Positions 1-8,490 of a stretch of 32,936 nucleotides of DNA are shown piece by piece. The stretch spans positions 1 to 32,936 of the forward strand of contig JAICQL010000073.1 in assembly GCA_025937895.1 (NCBI GenBank), given 5' to 3'. Position 1 is the stretch's first letter; every line of letters starts with the position of its first letter. The translations under genes and the position numbers were made by a program. The stretch comes from Polyangiaceae bacterium (GTDB lineage: Bacteria > Myxococcota_A > Polyangia > Polyangiales > Polyangiaceae). Under the pieces are notes generated by a model. The model saw only the letters and a program-made list of their open reading frames with translations, had not been told where the DNA came from and did no database searches.

Positions 1-72
1 ATCTCGCGCGATCTCTCGCCGGGCCCCAGCACATTTGCGGGGCCGAACCCTGAAAGCGTATCTCAGAAGAGC

Positions 73-2100
73 GTGCCACCGCCGCCCGCAGGGAGCGGGC
101 TCGCCGCGAGCGGCCTTGCAACGAGCGGCCTTGCAACGAGCGGCCTCACGGCGAACGGCCTTGCAACGAGCGGGCTTGGCGCGAGCGGAGCGGGCTTTGA
201 TGCGCTGAGCGAGTCGGCGCAGGCGGCGGAGCTACCTGCCGGCAGTCAGCTGGGCAACTACGTCATCCTGGCCTGCATCGGCCGCGGCGCAATGGCCAGT
301 GTGTATCGAGCCGAGCACAGCTTGCTCGAGAAGCAGGTGGCGCTGAAGGTGATGGCGCCTGCGCTGCATGCCAGCATGGAGGCGCGCCAGCGCTTCCTGC
401 GCGAGGCACGCGCGGTGGCTGCCATCCAGCACCCGAACGTCATCACCATCTCGGACGCGGGCCTGTTCGAGGGCACGCCGTACCTGGTGATGGAGCTGCT
501 GGACGGGGAAGATCTCGAGCAGCACCTGCATCGCCACGGCCCCTTCGGCGCCCGCGAGTTGCCGGCCATCGCGCTGCCGCTGGTGGCGGCGCTGGCTGCC
601 GCTCACGATGCCGGAGTGGTCCATCGCGATCTCAAGCCGGGCAACGTCTTCCTGGCGCGCGACGGCGCGGGCGAGCTGCTGCCGAAGCTGCTCGACTTTG
701 GCATCTCCAAGTTCGCGGCCCCCTCTGGCCCCGGTAGCCTGGCGGTCACCGCCTTCGATCAGCTGATGGGCTCGCCGCTGTATCTGCCGCCCGAGGCGCT
801 GCGCGGCTCGCGCGAGCTCACGGCGCGCTCGGATCAGTATTCGCTCGGGGTGGTGCTGTACGAGTGCATCACCGGGCAGGCACCCTTCTATCGTGATGAT
901 CTCGTACCGCTGCTCAACGCCATCTGCGAGGGCAGCTGCCCGGCGCCGCGCGAGCTGCGGCCGGACACGCCACCGGCGCTGGAGCAGATCATCCTGCGGG
1001 CGATGAGTGTGGAGCCGCGGCAGCGCTTCGCGGACATGCGCGAGCTGGGGCTAGCGCTGCTGGAGCTGGCGGAGCCTCAGCTGCGCCAGCGCTGGGCCAG
1101 TGTCTTTGCGCCCTCCGCGACGCCGGGTACGGCCGCGCCCGATTCGGTTCGCGGTGATGCTGTCCTCGAGGCTGCTCGCGCCGCATCTGCTGCCGTTGGC
1201 GCTGCTGCTGTTGGCGCTGCTGCCGTTGACGCTATTGCCGTTGACGCTGTCGTCGGCTCTGTTGCCGTCGAGTCCGCAGGTCCTGCTTCTGGGAGGGCTG
1301 ACACGGGCTCACCTGCTGCGCTCGTCTCCCCGATCCAGGTGGTGGCTTCGTCCAGCTCGCTGGCGCTGGCAGCAGCTTCGGCAGCGAGGGTCGTCGCTCT
1401 GGCAGGAGCGCCGGGGCGCATGCCCGGGCAGGCGAGCGGCCGCAAGCGCCGCAGCGTGTACGGTCCCGTTGCGCTGCTGGCCAGTGGCTGCCTGCTGCTC
1501 GCGCTGGCGCTGAGCCGCTCGGGCCCGTCGGGTGCCCCGCTCAGCGCCGTCCCGGCGCCGCTGCCCGTCGCGAGCGCTGGTGAGCAGCTGACGCTCTCGC
1601 CCGCACCGTTGCAGCCCGCGCTCCGTCCCGAGGTGATCGAGGAGGCTCCGCGCTCCTTCTGGGCGCTCACCGGCGCAGCCGCTGCGCGCGGTGACGTGGG
1701 CAACACGGTGGCTCCGCTGGCTAGCTCGGGGCTGACTGGCTCGGGGCTGGCGCCTGGTAGCTCGAGGCTGGCGTCTGGTAGCTCCGCGCTGGCGCCTGGC
1801 AGCAGCTCTCCCGTAGTGCGGCCCGTGGCGCCGGGTCCCCAAGCAAAGCCGCAGAGCGCAGCGCCCGCCGTCGCGCGCCCGGCTGCAGGCAGCTCGGCTG
1901 CCACCAGCGCGCTCACAGCCAGTCAGAAGCCCAGCTCCGAGGCCCGGCGTGCCGAGCTCGATGACGCGCGCGAGCTGAGCCAGCTGTTTTTCCCGGAGCG
2001 TGCCGGCGCGCGCCCCAAAGCAGCGCGCCGCGAGCGTCCGCCGCCCGCCGCGAGCTCGCAAATTCCGGTGTTGGTCAATGAAGCACCACTGTTCGACTGA
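73..2100 (+). CDS. Membrane-tethered Ser/Thr protein kinase (Pkn/Hanks type)
   Basis: This is a eukaryotic-like Ser/Thr kinase that should phosphorylate cytoplasmic targets. Visible motifs are a Gly-rich loop (IGRGAMASVY, about residue 69), catalytic Lys92 in VALKVM, HRDLKPGN (His184, Asp186), DFG at 208-210, a PPE in place of APE, and SDQYSLGVVLYE of subdomain IX. The kinase domain spans about residues 61-330. An Ala/Val-rich linker, one membrane helix (about 463-480) and a Ser/Ala/Pro-rich tail follow, so the tail should be outside the inner membrane. The N-terminus (about 8-43) is a five-residue SGLAT-type repeat. GTG at 73 is taken as the start, but the frame is open to base 1, so the true start may lie outside the window. 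The stop is 22 bases before the next gene, suggesting one operon with the TPR/PEGA protein. Confidence 0.9.
   Translation: MPPPPAGSGLAASGLATSGLATSGLTANGLATSGLGASGAGFDALSESAQAAELPAGSQLGNYVILACIGRGAMASVYRAEHSLLEKQVALKVMAPALHASMEARQRFLREARAVAAIQHPNVITISDAGLFEGTPYLVMELLDGEDLEQHLHRHGPFGARELPAIALPLVAALAAAHDAGVVHRDLKPGNVFLARDGAGELLPKLLDFGISKFAAPSGPGSLAVTAFDQLMGSPLYLPPEALRGSRELTARSDQYSLGVVLYECITGQAPFYRDDLVPLLNAICEGSCPAPRELRPDTPPALEQIILRAMSVEPRQRFADMRELGLALLELAEPQLRQRWASVFAPSATPGTAAPDSVRGDAVLEAARAASAAVGAAAVGAAAVDAIAVDAVVGSVAVESAGPASGRADTGSPAALVSPIQVVASSSSLALAAASAARVVALAGAPGRMPGQASGRKRRSVYGPVALLASGCLLLALALSRSGPSGAPLSAVPAPLPVASAGEQLTLSPAPLQPALRPEVIEEAPRSFWALTGAAAARGDVGNTVAPLASSGLTGSGLAPGSSRLASGSSALAPGSSSPVVRPVAPGPQAKPQSAAPAVARPAAGSSAATSALTASQKPSSEARRAELDDARELSQLFFPERAGARPKAARRERPPPAASSQIPVLVNEAPLFD
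99..195 (+). repeat. 15-bp tandem repeat in the kinase N-terminus
   Basis: There are about six imperfect 15-bp units, with core agcggccttgcaacg, encoding SGLAT pentapeptides. They lie before the kinase domain, in a stretch predicted to be unstructured. Because the unit is a multiple of three, expansion or contraction keeps the reading frame. Confidence 0.85.
1195..1254 (+). repeat. 15-bp tandem repeat in the kinase juxtamembrane linker
   Basis: Four consecutive 15-bp units begin with gttggcgctgctgct or a close variant. They encode AVGAA/AVDAI-like pentapeptides between the kinase domain and the membrane helix. This is probably linker-length variation. Confidence 0.8.
1747..1809 (+). repeat. 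21-bp tandem repeat in the kinase extracytoplasmic tail
   Basis: Three 21-bp units at 1747, 1768 and 1789, each starting ctggcg, encode a Leu-Ala-Pro/Ser-Gly-Ser-Ser heptad. They sit in the low-complexity tail after the membrane helix. Confidence 0.75.
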
Positions 2101-2122
2101 AGGTCGCCGGCGCGTCCGGCGG

Positions 2123-3124
2123 ATGTTTCACCGTGCCTCGCGCAGCGCTATCCTGGTCTGGAGCTGTTTACTGGCGGCTCCGGCCACGGCCGCGCCCAAA
2201 CCTGCGCCAGCATCGCCCGACGGCGCCAGCGAGGCCGCCGCCGGGTCGCGCTCGGGTGCCTTGATCGAGCAGGGCATGCAGCTGCGGCGCGAGGGCAAGG
2301 ACGAGGCGGCGCTCGCCGCCTTCGAGGAGGCTTCGGTGCTCGCGCCCGAGTCGGTGCGCGCCCGCGTGCACCTGGCTGCCGCGCACCAGGCGCTCGGGCA
2401 CTGGCTGGAGGCGGACGCCCTGCTCGCCGAGCTGCTGCAGCAGCAGCCGGACGATCCCTACGTGCAGCGTCATCACGCCACCTTGCTGCGCGCGCAGGAG
2501 TTCGTGGGGCGGCAGCTCGGCACGTTGCTGCTCGCGGGGCAGCCCGCGGGGGCGCTGGTGAAGGTGAATGGTCGCGAGCTGGGCACGTTGCCGCTGGCCA
2601 GGCCCGCGCGGCTGGCGGTGGGCTCGTATCAGCTGGAGGTGACCTTGCCGGGGTATTATCCGTTGCAGCGCCCGATCAATGTAGCCCCGGGCAGCATCCT
2701 GCGTGAGTCGGTGGAGCTGGCGCCGCTGCCGGGCGCGGCCGCGGCGGCTGCACCCGCGAGCGTGGTGGCCGCGGAGCCCCTGGCACCACGCTGGCTGGCC
2801 TGGACCTTGACGGGGCTCGCGGCGGGCGGCGCGTTGGCCACGGGCGTGGCCTGGGGCGTGCGCAACCACCACGCCTCGCGCTGGAACAGTGACGCCTGTC
2901 TGGCGCCGGGCCGCGTGCGCGGCGAGGTGTGCCCCGGCGTGCGCGACGACGGCAAGCGTGCCGAGCAGCTGACGTACGTGGGCGGCCTGGCGACGGTGCT
3001 GCTCGGCGCCGGTGCTGCGCTGAGCTGGACCCTGGCGGAGCCTGCGGCGCCGGAGCGAGCGGACGCGGTGGCCGTGAGCTGCGGCCTCACCCTGGGCGCC
3101 GGCGTGTGCCAGGGCTCGTTCTGA
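2123..3124 (+). CDS. TPR and PEGA domain membrane protein
   Basis: A 333-residue exported protein of a type common beside myxobacterial kinases. The signal peptide is MFHRASRSAILVWSCLLAA, with probable cleavage after ATAA. One or two TPR-like helical repeats (about residues 40-115) are followed by a PEGA domain (about 130-200) with a VKVNGRELGTLPL strand pair and LPGYYPL. Two hydrophobic segments lie at about 220-245 and 285-305. The ATG at 2123 is chosen because it places a clean signal peptide 22 bases after the kinase stop. An in-frame ATG at 2078 would overlap the kinase. The function is unknown; PEGA domains are commonly surface or envelope modules. The stop overlaps the ribosome-binding site of the next gene, so the two are probably co-translated. 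Confidence 0.8.
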   Translation: MFHRASRSAILVWSCLLAAPATAAPKPAPASPDGASEAAAGSRSGALIEQGMQLRREGKDEAALAAFEEASVLAPESVRARVHLAAAHQALGHWLEADALLAELLQQQPDDPYVQRHHATLLRAQEFVGRQLGTLLLAGQPAGALVKVNGRELGTLPLARPARLAVGSYQLEVTLPGYYPLQRPINVAPGSILRESVELAPLPGAAAAAAPASVVAAEPLAPRWLAWTLTGLAAGGALATGVAWGVRNHHASRWNSDACLAPGRVRGEVCPGVRDDGKRAEQLTYVGGLATVLLGAGAALSWTLAEPAAPERADAVAVSCGLTLGAGVCQGSF

Positions 3125-3135
3125 AGGAGGGAAAG

Positions 3136-4065
3136 ATGCTCACGATGAAAGCGGACTGCAGCCGGGAAGCGCGGCCGAGCCGCGCGATCGCCGCGCTGCT
3201 GCTGGCTGCGCTGGTCAGCTCCGGCTGCGTGAAGTTCGCGAGCGAGCTCGACACGGTGGAGCCGGCGTTCTCCAGCGAACAGACGTCGCTGGCTCCGGGG
3301 CAAGCCAGCTCGCGAGACGGCGCTCCGGATGGCGAAGGCTCGCTCCTGGATCCGGGCGCAGTGCTGGCGCCCGCGGGCCGCGACTGGTCGTGCGCCAGCG
3401 ATCAGGGAGCCGAGGCAGCGGCGGATGACACCCAGGCGCCGCTCGCCTATCAGCTGCAGCTCGAGCACTTCATCACCGGTCAGCCCCTCGATGGCGCGCT
3501 CGTCCGAGCCTGCTTTCGCGCGGACGTCAACTGCGACGCCCCGCTCAGTGAGACACTGGTAGACGGCAGCGGTGGCGCGCCGCAGGTGGTGGCGTATGAA
3601 GGCTTCAACGGCTACCTGGAGATCACCGTCGCAGGCATGCTGCCGTACCTGGTGTTCTTCGGACCGTGGTCGGCGCCGCTGCTCGCCGCGCTGAACGACG
3701 TGCCGCTGCGCGTGCTGCCGGAGGCGGCGCTGCAGGCGCTGGGCAGCACTGCCAACGTGCCGCTCGATCCCGCCGCGGGGGTGGTGGCCGTGGCGGCGCT
3801 CGATTGCACGGGTGCTTCTGCGGGCGGAGTGCGCCTGGAGCTGGATCGCGGCGCGATCCCTTACGCGTTCGTCGATGATCTACCGGTGATCAACCGCGAT
3901 TTTACCAGCGCGCAGGGGCTGGCAGGCTTCGTCAACGTGCAGCCGGGCATCGTCGTGGTCACCGGCTACCGCGAGGGCGCGAGCGATCCGGTCGGGGTGG
4001 AGAGCATGCTGGTGCGTTCGGGCTGGGTCTCGAGCTCGTTTCTGCTGCCGGCGTTCTCACGCTGA
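3136..4065 (+). CDS. Hypothetical lipoprotein
   Basis: A 309-residue predicted lipoprotein with no family I recognise. A strong ribosome-binding site (aaggagg, 3124-3130) sits five bases before the ATG and overlaps the stop of the preceding gene. The N-terminus has a hydrophobic helix and lipobox (ALVSSGC). About 80 polar residues follow, then a region with LAYQLQLEHFITGQPLDGALVRACFRADVNC-like content that resembles a beta-sandwich or carboxypeptidase-regulatory-like fold; this fold suggestion is weak. The tail is beta-rich and contains FLLPAFS near its end. It is the third gene of the kinase operon. Confidence 0.75.
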   Translation: MLTMKADCSREARPSRAIAALLLAALVSSGCVKFASELDTVEPAFSSEQTSLAPGQASSRDGAPDGEGSLLDPGAVLAPAGRDWSCASDQGAEAAADDTQAPLAYQLQLEHFITGQPLDGALVRACFRADVNCDAPLSETLVDGSGGAPQVVAYEGFNGYLEITVAGMLPYLVFFGPWSAPLLAALNDVPLRVLPEAALQALGSTANVPLDPAAGVVAVAALDCTGASAGGVRLELDRGAIPYAFVDDLPVINRDFTSAQGLAGFVNVQPGIVVVTGYREGASDPVGVESMLVRSGWVSSSFLLPAFSR

Positions 4066-4248
4066 GGGCAGCAGCCAGGGTGAGCTGGCTCGTTCGTCGT
4101 CTCGATCCAGCACGGCTTTCACATCCTTAAGCGGTGCAGCTGCAGCAGATGTGGCGATTTGGCGCGGCTGGGATCGTTCGCATGCAGCGGGGCGCGCAAT
4201 TTCTGCGTAGTGGCGCGCCTGGTCGCTACTGGCTATATCCACGGCGCC

Positions 4249-5265
4249 ATGGCGAGCATTCGTGAGAATGCGGGCTACGGAGCAGCCGTTTTCGCGTGCA
4301 TCACTCTGGGCTGTGTCGCTACCGACGAGCCCCTGTTCGACGACCTGGCTGTTCCCGAAGCGCGCATCGAGTCGATGGAGGGGAGCTCCGCGGGCAACGT
4401 GTCTGGCGAGATCGCCGGTGCAGAACGTTCGCCGGAGCCGGTGACGGAGATCTTGCCGCTCTCGCCCGCCCCGAGCATGGCAATGCCACCGGCAGCGCCG
4501 CCGCCGCCGGAGATGACGCCCCCGCCGCCATCGTCCGAGCCCGGGTCACCTGCCGCTCCTGCTCCGGCGCCCTGTCCCGCGGAGGGGCTCTTGCTGTGCG
4601 AGTCGTTCGAGCAGAGTGCGAGCGGTGAGTTTCCCGGTGAGCCCTGGTCGCGGGAGCTGTCCGGCTGCGGCACACACCGGGTGGCGAGCGGCGCGAGCGA
4701 GGGCGAGGTGAGCCGCTCGGGCGTGAGCGCGCTCGAGGCCACCGGCGGCGGTTATCCCGAGTGCATGTTGCACCTGGAGCTGGAGGAGGAGCCGGAGCTG
4801 TATCTGCGCTCCTGGGTACGGCTGGGGGCAGAGCCCGCGCTGCGCGCGCAGTATCTCACCCTGCTGGAGCTGGGCCCGGAGGAAGACGAGGACGAGCCGG
4901 AGCTACGCATTGGTCTGCGCCCGCCGGGCGGCAGCCTGTGTGGCGCCAGCCCGGGGCTGGATGTGAGCGTGAGCGGACTGCAAGGCAGCGGGCCGCGCGC
5001 GGATTGCTCCGGTGCGCAGCTGGAGCCGGAGCGCTGGCATTGCCTGCAGGCGCATGTGCTGCGGGATGGGCGCCAGCTGAGCTATGAGCTCTCGCTGGAC
5101 GGTGCCCAGGTGCTCAGCGCCAGCGAGCTGCGTCTGGGTCCGGGCTGGGACGACGAGCTGTATTTCAAGCTGGGCCGCGCCGCTTATGGCGTCAGCCCCG
5201 CCGGCTCGGTGTGGCACGACGATGTGGCCGTGAGCCGGTCACCGCTGCCGTGCGAGGCGCCGTAG
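4249..5265 (+). CDS. Lipoprotein with Pro-rich spacer and LamG/ConA-like jelly-roll domain
   Basis: A 338-residue predicted surface lipoprotein. A short signal sequence ends in a lipobox-like CITLGC (Cys22). A spacer rich in Pro, Ala and Ser (about 70-105) leads to a Cys-containing C-terminal domain beginning CPAEGLLLCESFE. The pattern of short beta strands, W/C pairs and the ending VWHDDVAVSR resembles concanavalin A-like/LamG jelly rolls, which often bind carbohydrate. The fold is inferred from this pattern only. ATG at 4249 is chosen because it gives a short lipoprotein signal; a TTG at 4159 in the same frame would add 30 residues. The 183-base gap from the previous gene holds tgcagctgca and an AT-rich ctatat near 4233, so it may have its own promoter. 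Confidence 0.65.
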   Translation: MASIRENAGYGAAVFACITLGCVATDEPLFDDLAVPEARIESMEGSSAGNVSGEIAGAERSPEPVTEILPLSPAPSMAMPPAAPPPPEMTPPPPSSEPGSPAAPAPAPCPAEGLLLCESFEQSASGEFPGEPWSRELSGCGTHRVASGASEGEVSRSGVSALEATGGGYPECMLHLELEEEPELYLRSWVRLGAEPALRAQYLTLLELGPEEDEDEPELRIGLRPPGGSLCGASPGLDVSVSGLQGSGPRADCSGAQLEPERWHCLQAHVLRDGRQLSYELSLDGAQVLSASELRLGPGWDDELYFKLGRAAYGVSPAGSVWHDDVAVSRSPLPCEAP

Positions 5266-5307
5266 AGCCGCGGCCCCCCCCGCGCTCTTCAGCGCCTGCC
5301 CACGGCG

Positions 5308-5444
5308 CTCTCTTGATCTGGCTCCCTCGATCTCGGCTCCCTCGATCTCGGCTCCCTCGATCTCGGCTCCCTCGATCTCGGCTCCCTCGATCTCGGCTGC
5401 CTGCGATCTCGGCTGCCCTTACGCTCGGCTCACTTGATCTCGGC
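5308..5444 (-). repeat. 15-16 bp tandem array that starts inside the 3' end of sodC
   Basis: Read on the minus strand, the last five codons of the dismutase (gccgagatcaagtga, 5444-5430) form the first unit. Two degenerate 16-base units follow at 5429-5414 and 5413-5398. Five identical units gccgagatcgaggga run from 5397 to 5323, and a degenerate one lies at 5322-5308. The stop-bearing unit differs from the perfect unit at two of 15 positions. The array fills most of the gap between two convergent genes. Confidence 0.9.
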
Positions 5445-6122
5445 GCAGCCGATGCGACCGCCAGCGTTGCCCGAGGGCTGCCCGCCGTCGTCCTTCTTCT
5501 CGTGCACGATGATGGCGCGCCCGAGGAAGGAGTGGGGATCGCCCTCCTTCAAGTTCGCGCCGGGGGCCACGATGTCCAGGGTGCCCTTGCCGTCTGCCGC
5601 CACGTTGATGTTGCCGAGGTCCCCCAGGTGCCGGGGTGAGCTCGACGGCAGGGCGTGCGGGCTGGATGCGGGATTGAAGTGGCCGCCCGCGCTGGCCGCA
5701 TCCGGCGCGCTGCAGTCGCCCTTTTCGTGCACGTGAGAGCCGTGATCACCGGGTGGAACGCCGTCGAGCGAGAGCACCACCTTCACGCCCTCCGCAGTCT
5801 CCGTGAGGGTGGCCTTGCCGGAGAGCTTGGAGCCGCTCTTGGCCTGGAAAATGGTCTCCACGCTCTTGGGCGGCGGTGCGTCGGAGCCGGCCTGGGCGCT
5901 TGCTTCCGATGATCCTGCCTCCGATGATGTGGTGGTGGCCTCGCTGCTCTCCGCGGGGGGCGGCTCTGCCGGCGGCGGCGGCGGCTCTGGCGTGGTGGGG
6001 CTCTCCTGCGAGCCGCCGCAGGCGAGCGCCGCGCACGCGAGCACGGCAGATGCGAGCACGACCCGCGAGTAAACGGCGCCCGGGGCGCCAAACCTACCGA
6101 AGTTGAAGCCGAGCTTTTGCAT
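5430..6122 (-). CDS. sodC: Cu/Zn superoxide dismutase, lipoprotein
   Basis: Copper/zinc superoxide dismutase, converting superoxide to oxygen and hydrogen peroxide outside the cytoplasm. All metal ligands appear present: His130 and His132 in GSHVHEKGDCS, His148 in GGHFNP, His156, His165 and Asp168 in HLGDLGN, and His207 in GRAIIVHEKKDD. Cys137 and Cys226 should form the conserved disulfide. GNAGGRIGCAEI near the C-terminus is the family signature 2. The N-terminus is a membrane helix with candidate lipobox cysteines at 30 and 35. A long Pro/Glu/Ser spacer (about 38-88) would hold the enzyme away from the membrane. The gene is alone on this strand, convergent with the lipoprotein gene and divergent from moaD. 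Confidence 0.93.
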   Translation of the reverse strand: MQKLGFNFGRFGAPGAVYSRVVLASAVLACAALACGGSQESPTTPEPPPPPAEPPPAESSEATTTSSEAGSSEASAQAGSDAPPPKSVETIFQAKSGSKLSGKATLTETAEGVKVVLSLDGVPPGDHGSHVHEKGDCSAPDAASAGGHFNPASSPHALPSSSPRHLGDLGNINVAADGKGTLDIVAPGANLKEGDPHSFLGRAIIVHEKKDDGGQPSGNAGGRIGCAEIK

Positions 6123-6478
6123 CGCCTAATTCCTCCACAGCCAGTTCATTCGAGGCGGAGCGCGAGCCCCGCTGGAGCGCATGGAAACGAGCGCGCAGCG
6201 ACGCTATTCCCGCGCGTTACCCAGGTCAACGTGGTCTTGTGCCACGAGCTGCCGCGCTGCCGGTGTTTCGCGTGCGATTCGCTGCCCGAGCCAGGTCGGC
6301 GCCGCAGGGCGGCGAGGGAGGGGGATCTTTGGCGGTACTGCCATCGCGCTCCCCCGGCGATCCATGCTAGGTCAGCTTCGATGATCCCTGCTGCATCACT
6401 CTGCGCCGAGCGCCGTGCTCGCGCCGCGCTGGCGTTCGCTGGCAGGGGGTTGCGCGGGGATGTGGAAGGCGACGGGCG
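6123..6478. other. Divergent intergenic region, sodC / moaD
   Basis: These 356 bases separate the divergent sodC and moaD starts and should hold both promoters. I see no convincing gene. Open frames here lack a ribosome-binding site or run antisense into moaD. A purine-rich ggaagg at about 6463 is a suitable ribosome-binding site for moaD. No clear sigma-70 hexamers or operator palindrome were found. Confidence 0.5.
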
Positions 6479-6724
6479 ATGACGCTGGTCATCTACTATT
6501 TCGCCGCCCTGCGAGAGCTGCTGGGCAGGAGCGAAGAGCGGCTGGAGCTGCCCGCACCGGCGACCGTGGCGGAGCTCGCGCAGCTGCTGGCGCAGCGCCA
6601 CCCGCAGCTGGGCCCGCACCTGGGCAGCGTGCGCTTTGCCGTGAACGAGGTGTTCGTCGATGGCCGCGCGCCGCTCGCGAGCGGCGACGTGGTAGCCCTG
6701 ATCCCGCCCGTCTCGGGGGGCTGA
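6479..6724 (+). CDS. moaD: MoaD-like sulfur carrier (molybdopterin synthase small subunit)
   Basis: An 81-residue ubiquitin-fold protein. The family's hallmarks are all visible: the N-terminal strand VIYYFAALREL, AVNEVFVDGRAPLASGDVVALIPPVSGG, and the terminal Gly-Gly that is adenylated and thiocarboxylated. In molybdenum-cofactor synthesis MoaD pairs with MoaE, but no moaE or other moa gene is within the window. A dedicated sulfur-carrier role outside cofactor synthesis is therefore possible. It is preceded by ggaagg about ten bases before the ATG and followed 107 bases later by the TolC-like gene. Confidence 0.9.
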   Translation: MTLVIYYFAALRELLGRSEERLELPAPATVAELAQLLAQRHPQLGPHLGSVRFAVNEVFVDGRAPLASGDVVALIPPVSGG

Positions 6725-6744
6725 GCCAGAAACGAGGGATGTCA

Positions 6745-6803
6745 GGGCGGCCGCTTGTTCGGCAGGGAATTCCCCATTCCGGGAGCGCCCAACCGGGCCG
6801 CCC
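6745..6803 (+). promoter_or_regulatory. Inverted repeat between moaD and the TolC-like gene
   Basis: gggcggcc (6745-6752) pairs with ggccgccc (6796-6803). The 43-base loop contains the palindrome gggaattccc. It could be a terminator or leader structure between the two genes. There is no U-run, so a role as an intrinsic terminator is weak. Confidence 0.3.
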
Positions 6804-6831
6804 CCGCGTACTCCAGGGGTCTGGAAGAGAA

Positions 6832-8490
6832 ATGAGGAGTCATCAGGTGTCTAGTCGATCCACGCCGCGTGCCTCGGGCCGCCGAGCGGCCTCGCGAGCT
6901 CCCTTGCTTGCCGTACTGAGCTCTCTCTGCGTGGTGGCGTCTGCCCACGCGCAGGGCCCCGCGCAGTCACCCAGAGCGCAGTCACCCAGAGCGCAGTCAC
7001 CCAGAGCGCAGTCACCTGCAGCGCAATCTCCCGGAGAGCAGTCACCAGCCGAGCCGTCCCTGTCCCCGTCCCCGGCCCCGGCGGCAGGTCCAGCGGGGGG
7101 CCCCGCGCCGCGCCCGACAGAGCAGGCGAGCAGCGGCGCCGCCGCCGGTGTTTCACGGCTGGAAGAGGTGCTCGGCCAGAGCGGTGGCCTCACGGCGGAG
7201 GACGCCGGACGGCGTGCTGCAGAGACGAGCGTGCAGGCTGCCATCGAGCGCGAGAGAGTGGCGGCGGCGCGCAACGACCGCTCGCGCGTGATCTGGAACG
7301 CCTTGCCCCGGCTCACCTTGACCGGGCAGGTGACGCGGCTGTCCGAGGTCGATGTGGCCGAGATCCCCGGCTTCGAGCTGCCAGCGGGGGTGGGCAATCC
7401 CTTTCAGCCACTGCGTACGTCATATTCGCTCGGCGCCAACCTGAGCGTGCCCTTCACCGAATACATCCTTCGCATGGTCACCGCCCTGCGCGGGGCGGGC
7501 GAGAACGAGGCCGCCGCCTCGCTCACCGAACAAGCTACCCGCGCCGGTGTGGCCGCCAACGCCAAGCTGGCGTATTACGACTGGGTGCGCGCCCGGCTGC
7601 AGCGCGTGCTGGCCGAGCAGGCGCTGGAGCAGGCGCGTGCGCAGCTGCGGCGGGTGGAGGCGCTGCGCTCGGCAGGGCGCGCTGCCGAGGTGGACGTGCA
7701 GCAGGCGCTGGCCTTCAACGCGGAGGCGGAGCTGACGCTCTCGCGAGCGGAAACGCTGCAGGCGCTGGCCGAGCAGCAGCTGCGTACAGTGCTGCACGCG
7801 CCCGAGGAGGAGGCGCTGGCGGTCGGTGAAAACGTGCTGGCCCCGTTTCCCGGGGCGGAGGAGCCGCGCCCGCTGGAGGAGCTGTATCGCGAGGCGGAGC
7901 AGCAGCGGCTGGAGCTGAAGGCGCTCGACAAGAGCCACTCCGCGCTGGATCGCCTGCTCACCGTGGAGAAGACGCGAGCGCTGCCGCGCCTGGACGGGTT
8001 CGGCAATTTCACTTACGCCAACCCCAATCCGCGCGTCTTCCCGCCGCAGCGGAAGTGGGACGAGACCTGGGAAGTGGGCCTCACCTTGACCTGGTCCACC
8101 GGGGATCTGGGTAACTCCATCACCGCGGCAGAGGCCGCGCGCACGCAGCGCGATCAGGTGTCTCACCAGCGCACCATCGCGGTGGAGAACCTGCGCCTGG
8201 AGGTGGCCAGCGCCTACCGTGCCCTGGCGCAGGCCCGGGTCAACGTGGTCACCGCCGAGCAAGGGGAGCGTGCCGCCGCCGCCGCGCTGGACGCCCGCGC
8301 CCGGCTGGAGGAGCAAGGCATGGCCACAGCGCTGGAGCTGATGCAGGCGCAGACCGCGCAGGTGCAGGCTCGCCTCAACCTGATCGACGCGCACATCTCG
8401 CTGCGCGTGGCGCGGGTGCAGCTCGATCACGCGCTGGGCCGCGACGTGATGGGTCGCGATGAGATGGGCCGCGACGCGGGCCGCGGCTAG
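6832..8490 (+). CDS. TolC-family outer-membrane efflux protein
   Basis: A 552-residue outer-membrane factor of the TolC/OEP family, which forms the trimeric exit duct of efflux pumps or type I secretion. The start at 6832 follows ggaagagaa and yields a signal peptide ending in ASAHAQ. Residues 44-73 are six pentapeptides of the AQSPR type. The two homologous OEP halves follow, rich in long amphipathic helices (for example LAEQALEQARAQLRRVEALR and LEVASAYRALAQARVNVV) with beta strands such as GLTLTWSTGDLGN. The C-terminus ends in GRDVMGRDEMGRDAGRG, another expanded repeat. No inner-membrane pump or adaptor gene is adjacent, so the partner is unknown. Confidence 0.88.
   Translation: MRSHQVSSRSTPRASGRRAASRAPLLAVLSSLCVVASAHAQGPAQSPRAQSPRAQSPRAQSPAAQSPGEQSPAEPSLSPSPAPAAGPAGGPAPRPTEQASSGAAAGVSRLEEVLGQSGGLTAEDAGRRAAETSVQAAIERERVAAARNDRSRVIWNALPRLTLTGQVTRLSEVDVAEIPGFELPAGVGNPFQPLRTSYSLGANLSVPFTEYILRMVTALRGAGENEAAASLTEQATRAGVAANAKLAYYDWVRARLQRVLAEQALEQARAQLRRVEALRSAGRAAEVDVQQALAFNAEAELTLSRAETLQALAEQQLRTVLHAPEEEALAVGENVLAPFPGAEEPRPLEELYREAEQQRLELKALDKSHSALDRLLTVEKTRALPRLDGFGNFTYANPNPRVFPPQRKWDETWEVGLTLTWSTGDLGNSITAAEAARTQRDQVSHQRTIAVENLRLEVASAYRALAQARVNVVTAEQGERAAAAALDARARLEEQGMATALELMQAQTAQVQARLNLIDAHISLRVARVQLDHALGRDVMGRDEMGRDAGRG
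6961..7050 (+). repeat. 15-bp tandem repeat in the TolC-like N-terminus
   Basis: Six 15-bp units: three identical (gcgcagtcacccaga at 6961, 6976, 6991) and three diverged (7006, 7021, 7036). They encode AQSPR-type pentapeptides just after the signal peptide cleavage site. Confidence 0.9.

Noticed and set aside
1077..1916. 279-codon minus-strand frame within the kinase
   Set aside because: Pure Ala/Ser/Pro-rich shadow of the kinase linker with no start signal.
5308..5444. Tandem array considered as a CRISPR
   Set aside because: Units abut without spacers and are only 15-16 bases.
6146..6619. 157-codon minus-strand frame upstream of and antisense to moaD
   Set aside because: It overlaps the conserved MoaD coding sequence and resembles no family.
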